64,000 bases of DNA from Hirundichthys speculiger (taxonomy: Eukaryota > Chordata > Actinopteri > Beloniformes > Exocoetidae), in NCBI GenBank assembly GCA_018398805.1, contig JAGFBZ010000814.1, positions 1,364,001-1,428,000 of the forward strand. Direction: 5' to 3'. The notes under the pieces are model-generated. The model was not told where the DNA came from. It was given only the letters and a program-made list of their open reading frames with translations, and did no database searches. Both the position numbers and the translations under genes were made by a program. Every line of letters starts with the position of its first letter. Position 1 is the stretch's first letter. This document shows positions 58,354-64,000 of the stretch, piece by piece.

Positions 58354-60098
58354 TGGAAGGAGTCAGAAAGCAGCTTTTGTGTTCAAGGATGTTATGGACA
58401 TTCATTACACATACGTACATGTACTGCACAAAACAAAGCAACTTGTGGAAGTAGATGTTTCAAGTAAATAAATTGAAATTAAAACTAAAAATGCAGCAAG
58501 TCATTACTTTTGTAGCAAATTCAATATTTCTTATTTATGTGATACTAAATCTGTTTGGATTGGATGTAAAAGCCTCAGAGGCTGAGTGAACTGTACTGTC
58601 ACAAGACTGTTGAATAATTTATCTGTAAATTGCACTAAGTGGGTTTTGCATCGATTTGTTTTAGTTGTTTACTGGCACAAACAACATGTTGAACATCTTC
58701 ATCTCTCACAATCTTTTTATGTTTTCGGATATTTTTAGAAAGACATGGTGAAGTTTTCAGACAGTGAGCTTGTGTTAACACTGAAAAACATTCACATGTT
58801 CACACCTTTACTTTTTTTTAAATTATTTGTCCCACTGCAAAAGTTACAACCAAGCTCAACCATTAACAATTCAATTAAGTATAAAAAGAAGGAAGTATAT
58901 GTGTTTTCTTTGTCTCTGAATTACAAATATAATTTATGTTTGGTTTATAGAGCACAAAAGCATTTATCTATTCATACCTGGATGTTGTTGAAGCAGGATG
59001 GGAGCTGATCAGAAGGTGCTTCCCTGTGCTTCCAGCTTTGAAGTCCAAGTTGGTGTGAGCAATGTTGAATGTTTCAAGCCTTTATTGTAGAGGAGGGGCC
59101 AAAAGCAAAGGCTGATCACAAGGATCTAAATCCCCTTGAATTGATGTAATGTCAATTTAAGTCTTCAGCACACCTGCTCCTTGAAGAAACAGAAGTCCTG
59201 TATTTTGAGATAATAAGTTCGACGAAAGCAGCTTTTCTGTTATTTCTACCAAATCAACACGGAGGAAATTAACATTGACCCAACTAGAGTACACCAAAAA
59301 TATCTGTCAGCATGTGTCTCCCTGTGTATATAGTATCAGGCATGGAGTGGGTATTGACTGATACAGAGATCAAGCACCCTCCTGCAGCACAGTTATCCTC
59401 CACCGGAACATGGAGCAAATGGCCTCCTAATTAAATTACTGTCCTGTGCTGTCAAATCACGGACTGCTGTGGGCTGAGCTCTCCAGACAGCACAGGGCCA
59501 TTATCGGCTGATCAGGAGGCCTGTGACTGTGCTAATTGCTTCTTCAGAGGGCTGGACCACTGCTGACAGATACGCTGCCGTCCATGCCTTTCCAAAAATT
59601 ACCCACTAAACAACAGGAAATATGGCTTATCACATGACCAAGTAATACAAGACTAATTTCAGTTGATTAACATTTTATTTACCCATTTAACCCCCTCCCC
59701 CCAAAAAAGTCACAAGAAGCCATGTAACAAAAAAAAAAGGCTAGAAGAGTTTTAAACTGCAAATCAAAGTACATATTTTACTATATCATACATAAAACCT
59801 TTACAAACAAAATTCAAACTCAAACACACAAAATCAAAGGTGCCAAGTTGAGACAGTAACACTGTAGAGAAATATCATTACAAGCTGATCTTGAATGTGA
59901 ATGAAGATTAACACGTCTTTGTCAGAAACAGATATATCCTTTTCCCACATGACAGGTTTAAAAAAGGCCCGTTGCTGTTAAGTACCACAGACATCGATGA
60001 AACATCTGCAGTTTGTGCCCTGATGTGGACCTAAAAACAGCAGCAGAGGTTTTCTGATGGGTGGATGTTTGATGCGGTTGGCTGTACATGCAGGTGAC
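58354..60098. other. Gap between the orphan exon and vps33a
   Basis: No exon recognised. Includes the presumed vps33a 3' UTR near 59.6-60.1 kb. Confidence 0.5.
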
Positions 60099-63000
60099 TC
60101 AGGGCATCTGGGATTCAGGTCGGTCCATGAGAGATTTGATCCAAGTTGTGCCATTGATGAGTTTTGTCGTGGCTATAATGTACTCCATCCCACTGTCTTC
60201 CATTTGAGAGAGGAAACGGAGAGCAGCTATTTCTGCATATGTCACTCCACCAAGGAAGAAGACCAGTGTTGTCCGGTTTTCCCCCTGTTGGCCTGTAAAA
60301 CATAAAGAGCAGACACATTCAAAGTAACGGTAAAGGGGGGAAAAAAAACTGCTATTGACAGCAAAAAGATTTCCAAGCCCATTCTGTTGAAGTACTAATT
60401 TAGCTGCACCTTCTCCCCAGCCAAACGTCTTCTATTATCACCTTTATCATCCACTGCATGGCAGACATGCAGCAACAAGTCAACTGCCTTATGCCCAAAC
60501 TTGCAATACTAATTAACTCCTTTCAAATTAAGTGTATAATTAAATTTATCATTTGCATATGAAACTGCCAAAATTAATTAACGGTGGAAAGCTGTGGGGA
60601 AAAAAACTGCTCGTCACTTTCAAATCAAACAGAGCTTGTTTTTATTTAACTCTCCCTTCAACACAGGCACACAGAAAAAAACAAACATTACGCATTGTCC
60701 GTTCTCAGCCATCAATCTGGAGCTGTTCAGGATTTGCCTACACTAAAACAAAGCCTGTGTCTTATCTACACACGGCAGGCGAGCCATTGTTTTTATTCTG
60801 CAGCCAGTAGCAGGGTGAACAGCAGTCGTTGCTCTATGAAGCAGGATTGATGTTTCAGTGTGGTGCCTTCAGGTTCACCTCTGTCTTTTCAGTGTCACAA
60901 GAACAATTTGCTTCTTGTTGTATTCTTCCACTAATATTTGAGTAACCTGCTCCTGAGCAGATTATATTCAAGATAACAGATCAGCACATGCTAAAGCACT
61001 GCCTTCAGATCATTAGATTCTCCTAAAAAGTCAGTAAAGGGGAAAAAAAAAGAAACATTTGTGAATGGATAGTGAGTTTACTTTTACTGCCACCACTCTC
61101 AAGAGTCAGCATGTTTAAACACTTTGGCTTTCACCAACATGCATCTTCTAAAAGATATCTAGCAGAAGGGAAAATATATCTGTATTTTTTTTTAACAACT
61201 ATCTACATATATACAAGAGGTAAGCGATTTCATTCGATTCTGCGATATATATCAATATTTTATTTCCCCAGAGAGTATCGATTTTTCAGCCGCGGGTATC
61301 AATTTTCTAAGCTTCTTTCAAAAACCCCCGTGTCCCACCTTTAAAAGCTTGCAGGCAACAATTTGCACTGTTTAAATAAATGAAACTATTTTTCTCAACA
61401 AATCTTTTATTCATTTTGTCCAGCATTTGCAAGCTTGATGCTTTCAGTTCAATTAATTCAAACAAAGTCATTGGAACACTCACAAGATGTCACCAAAATC
61501 ACTCTGTCCCTTTAAAATCTTTCAGAAAATGATGTAAATGTATCTTAAGATGAATATCGCTATATATCATATCATGAACCGAATATCGTGTATCGTATCG
61601 TGAGATTAGTGTATCGCTACAGCCCTAAGGTATACTGATGGTTAGTGCCAGAATCTGGCAAAACCTGGATATATACACAATTTAATCTTGCAGCAGGTGT
61701 CAGTTTTCTTGTGAGTGATAGTGAGTGTGTCCTTCACCAGTCCACTTTGACAGTCAAATCTAACATGTATAATTAACTCCTAAAACCTTGATTCTGTTAG
61801 AAGACTTAAATCACAGACAATGGAGAACAAAAGGACAGATAAGGACAGATAAAGACACAAAACAAGAAGACATAAGACAGACAGTGATGATGTGGTGTGT
61901 GTAATATGTGTGGTGCAGTATATGTGAGTTTGTGTGGTGCATATAGATGGATGTGTGGTGGTTTGAGCTATGATAGTGTTTGTCTCCAGTATCCTCCCCA
62001 GAGATAAAGCAGTCCAGCAGCCAGACACAGAACAGTGAGCAGTGATGTTGGCCTCCCACGCCTCTTCAACATCAACCAGGGACCACAACCACATCTACAG
62101 GCTGGATGACAGTCGGTGCTGGTGTGTTGGGCCAGCAGACGTCCTCCAGTGCACTGGATATCCCTCCAGGCCTAACAAGGGCCATCCAGCCCGGCCAACT
62201 CTCCCGCCGCCACAAGCCCAGACATGGCAACAAGCCTCACCCCCACACCCCAGAGGCAACAGAAAGGAGGAGTGGCCCACAATTCAGGAAGGCACCAGCT
62301 TGCACTACCGGAACATACCAAGCCGTGGGTACGGTACGAAGGCAGGGGAAGGGTGACACCGCCTGCCCTCCCAACCGCTCCACCACCCCACAAAGGGCAA
62401 GGCACATGACCCTCAGCCCCAAAGGACACAGAGTGAAAGCACTCACAGAACCCAAGGCTTGTTGATATAAGATTTTGAGGTAATAATATTATTATTATTA
62501 TTATTATTACCGGCTTTCTTTCCTGGTTTGAGCTGTTTTCAGACTTTATTTTTAATGTTTCACAATACTTTAAGATTATAGCTTGTTGTTTGAAATTTGC
62601 ACGTCTAGATCCACATTTCTGATTGGTTCCCAGGTGTCACCATTGCTCCTTTTACACAAATGTTAGCATATCCAGCATTCAAAAACCTAAATTCATTAAC
62701 TATTAATGAAGCTCATAACCAGTGCCATGACAACACTTGACTCAAAAATCATTGTAAATTCTTGCTTCGTTAGCCAAATGAGTAAAAGGTATCCCAGATA
62801 TGATAGATGCACTTCATACTGCCAGCACCGACTGTGCAATTATCCTTACGTTTCTTATGAAGTCCAGATGGAAGCTGTTGTCTCTCCTCAAAATGTGGGC
62901 CTGGGAGCATCTTCAACACCTCTTCGATGCTCCGCCACCCAGGCCTCGCTAACACCTGAGTCAGTCGGATGCTTAGTGGAGCATAGCCGCTGTACACGTA

Positions 63001-63746
63001 TGAGATGTCATTGGGGTTCTGGGGAAAATCAAAGGAAAATAAGTCCACACACAAAAAATTTAAGGCCTGCCCAAAAAAACTCCAAGAGTTTGAATTTCAA
63101 AGTTCCTTTCCAATTCAAAAATCTCATACCTGCTCGTTGGCATCCTCCATCCACAGTTTAAGGGTTTTTCTAATAGTGGGGTAGTTATTCCTTGAGCTTG
63201 TCTGTGCCTTCAAAAGAACTGCCTTCTCCAGGTTGTTCAGTGTCAGTATGTGTTCATAGCCATAGGTCTCAACAAAGACAGAGGAAAAAGGAAATATTAA
63301 AAAAAAAAAAAAAAAACAAAAACAAAACAGTCTTCTGTCACTTTTCATTTTTCTTTTCGCATTAGTGAATAAAGCTTAAAAATCCTAACAGTATTGAGGA
63401 TTTGAGCATTGTTTTTGCTCTACCTGGAGTATTTCCCGCTTATAATAGTCCAACACTTTCTGCTTGAGGCCATTGTTGCAGACTGACTGCATACACACCA
63501 AACGTAGAATCTTGATCAGTGGATCCTTCTGAGCAATGCAGTCTTCTATGTATGTGTTCACCTGTATAATGAAGTTATTATAAGTTTCAGTGGACCATGG
63601 TTCAAAGCTGTGAATCAAATTATCTTTTTCATCATAGCTTAGAGTTAGACAATCTTTTGGAAACAAGATGCGGAGTACCTTGTCTGTGTCGACACCCGTC
63701 ATAAACTCCTGCTCCACTGTTAGGTTGTCAAAGAAGGCCTCAGATG
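60099..63746 (-). CDS. vps33a: VPS33A, C-terminal part (partial, runs off the right edge)
   Basis: Four exons: 63424-63746, 63130-63267, 62850-63018, 60099-60292, in consistent phase; earlier exons lie beyond the window. The protein part includes [74 protein letters not shown], then [20 protein letters not shown] and ends [11 protein letters not shown]. These are the domain-3b/2 blocks of the Sec1/Munc18 protein VPS33A. VPS33A is a core member of the HOPS and CORVET tethering complexes and templates SNARE assembly at endosomes and lysosomes. No frameshift or stop in the visible exons. The last intron (60293-62849) carries several repeats. Confidence 0.95.
61214..61628. mobile_element. hAT-like MITE (boundaries approximate) in vps33a intron
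   Basis: Left end aagaggtaagcgatttcatt and the reverse complement of the right end agggctgtagcgatacacta are imperfect inverted repeats. Both ends contain runs of tatcgtatcgtg-like palindromic sequence similar to the MITE at 56634. Target duplication not clear. Confidence 0.55.
62035..62465. repeat. GC-rich insert of unknown type in vps33a intron
   Basis: Sharp rise in GC content (ccggccaactctcccgccgc) compared with the AT-rich flanks, with overlapping open frames of 60-119 codons on both strands that look low-complexity (Pro, Gly, Arg, His-rich). Probably part of a transposable element rather than a gene. Confidence 0.4.
62481..62511. repeat. (ATT)n microsatellite
   Basis: About nine ATT units immediately after the GC-rich insert, as often seen at retroelement ends. 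Confidence 0.85.
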
Positions 63747-64000
63747 CTGAAAATGGAGACATCAGATTTGATTACATTACAACAAAAATAGATGACACCT
63801 TTAACAGGAAAAAAAATATGGAGTTCTGTAGCCACTAATGGTAATGGATAAATTCAAGTAGAAAAAAAGGAGATCCAGTTCAGTTCTAGGGTTTGATGTA
63901 TCATGACAAACTTATTTAAAAGATAAGCAAACAAATAAATTAATGAATAAACAAACAAATGAATCAATGAATGAATGAAAAATAATCAGATTTTTTGTCA
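63747..64000 (-). other. vps33a intron, to the window edge
   Basis: AT-rich, with a degenerate AATG-type tandem near 63930-63980. No exon seen. Confidence 0.7.

Noticed and set aside
62042..62465. Overlapping ORFs up to 119 codons as a new gene
   Set aside because: GC-rich DNA with few stops in any frame; proteins are low-complexity and open on both strands.

Overview
This is a 64 kb stretch of teleost (ray-finned fish, probably percomorph) nuclear DNA. The evidence is vertebrate split genes with GT-AG introns, AT-rich introns and intergenic DNA, and typical fish repeats (tRNA-head SINEs, LINE 3' ends, Tc1/mariner, pogo-, hAT- and TTAA-type MITEs, many microsatellites). All gene models were built by hand: each exon was translated, splice sites were located and reading phase was checked across junctions. 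No database search was run.

Layout: (1) tmem230, minus strand, complete, 519-2958, with a decayed LINE and a near-perfect 34-bp hairpin in its second intron. (2) A repeat-rich intergenic stretch, about 3.0-9.2 kb. (3) The alpha-1A adrenergic receptor adra1a, plus strand: probable non-coding first exon near 9.3-9.66 kb, main coding exon 13422-14325, C-terminal coding part 22986-23516. (4) dpysl2 (CRMP2), minus strand, 14 coding exons, 28416-36321, complete. (5) bnip3l (Nix), minus strand, 39473-41933, complete except for a reading-frame anomaly in its second coding exon. (6) ppp2r2a (PP2A B55-alpha), minus strand, ten coding exons, 48141-54860, complete. (7) A lone membrane-segment exon near 58.1-58.3 kb, possibly chitin-synthase-like. 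(8) The C-terminal half of vps33a, minus strand, 60099-63746, continuing past the right edge.

The block adra1a-dpysl2-bnip3l-ppp2r2a keeps the order and relative orientation of human 8p21.2. tmem230 and vps33a are flanking additions. The genes do not form one pathway: receptor signalling (adra1a), cytoskeleton and axon guidance (dpysl2), mitophagy (bnip3l), phosphatase targeting (ppp2r2a) and endolysosomal trafficking (tmem230, vps33a).

The most interesting points are: the adra1a tail, whose conserved end lies in another frame that a 91-nt consensus intron would join; the bnip3l exon 2 frame break, which a 58-nt mini-intron would repair, with an acceptor that could also skip the LC3-interacting motif; a coding-like 64-codon ORF lying tail-to-tail over the bnip3l stop codon; a 90-nt stop-free intron in dpysl2; and the orphan membrane exon. 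I saw no convincing wholly new multi-gene system.
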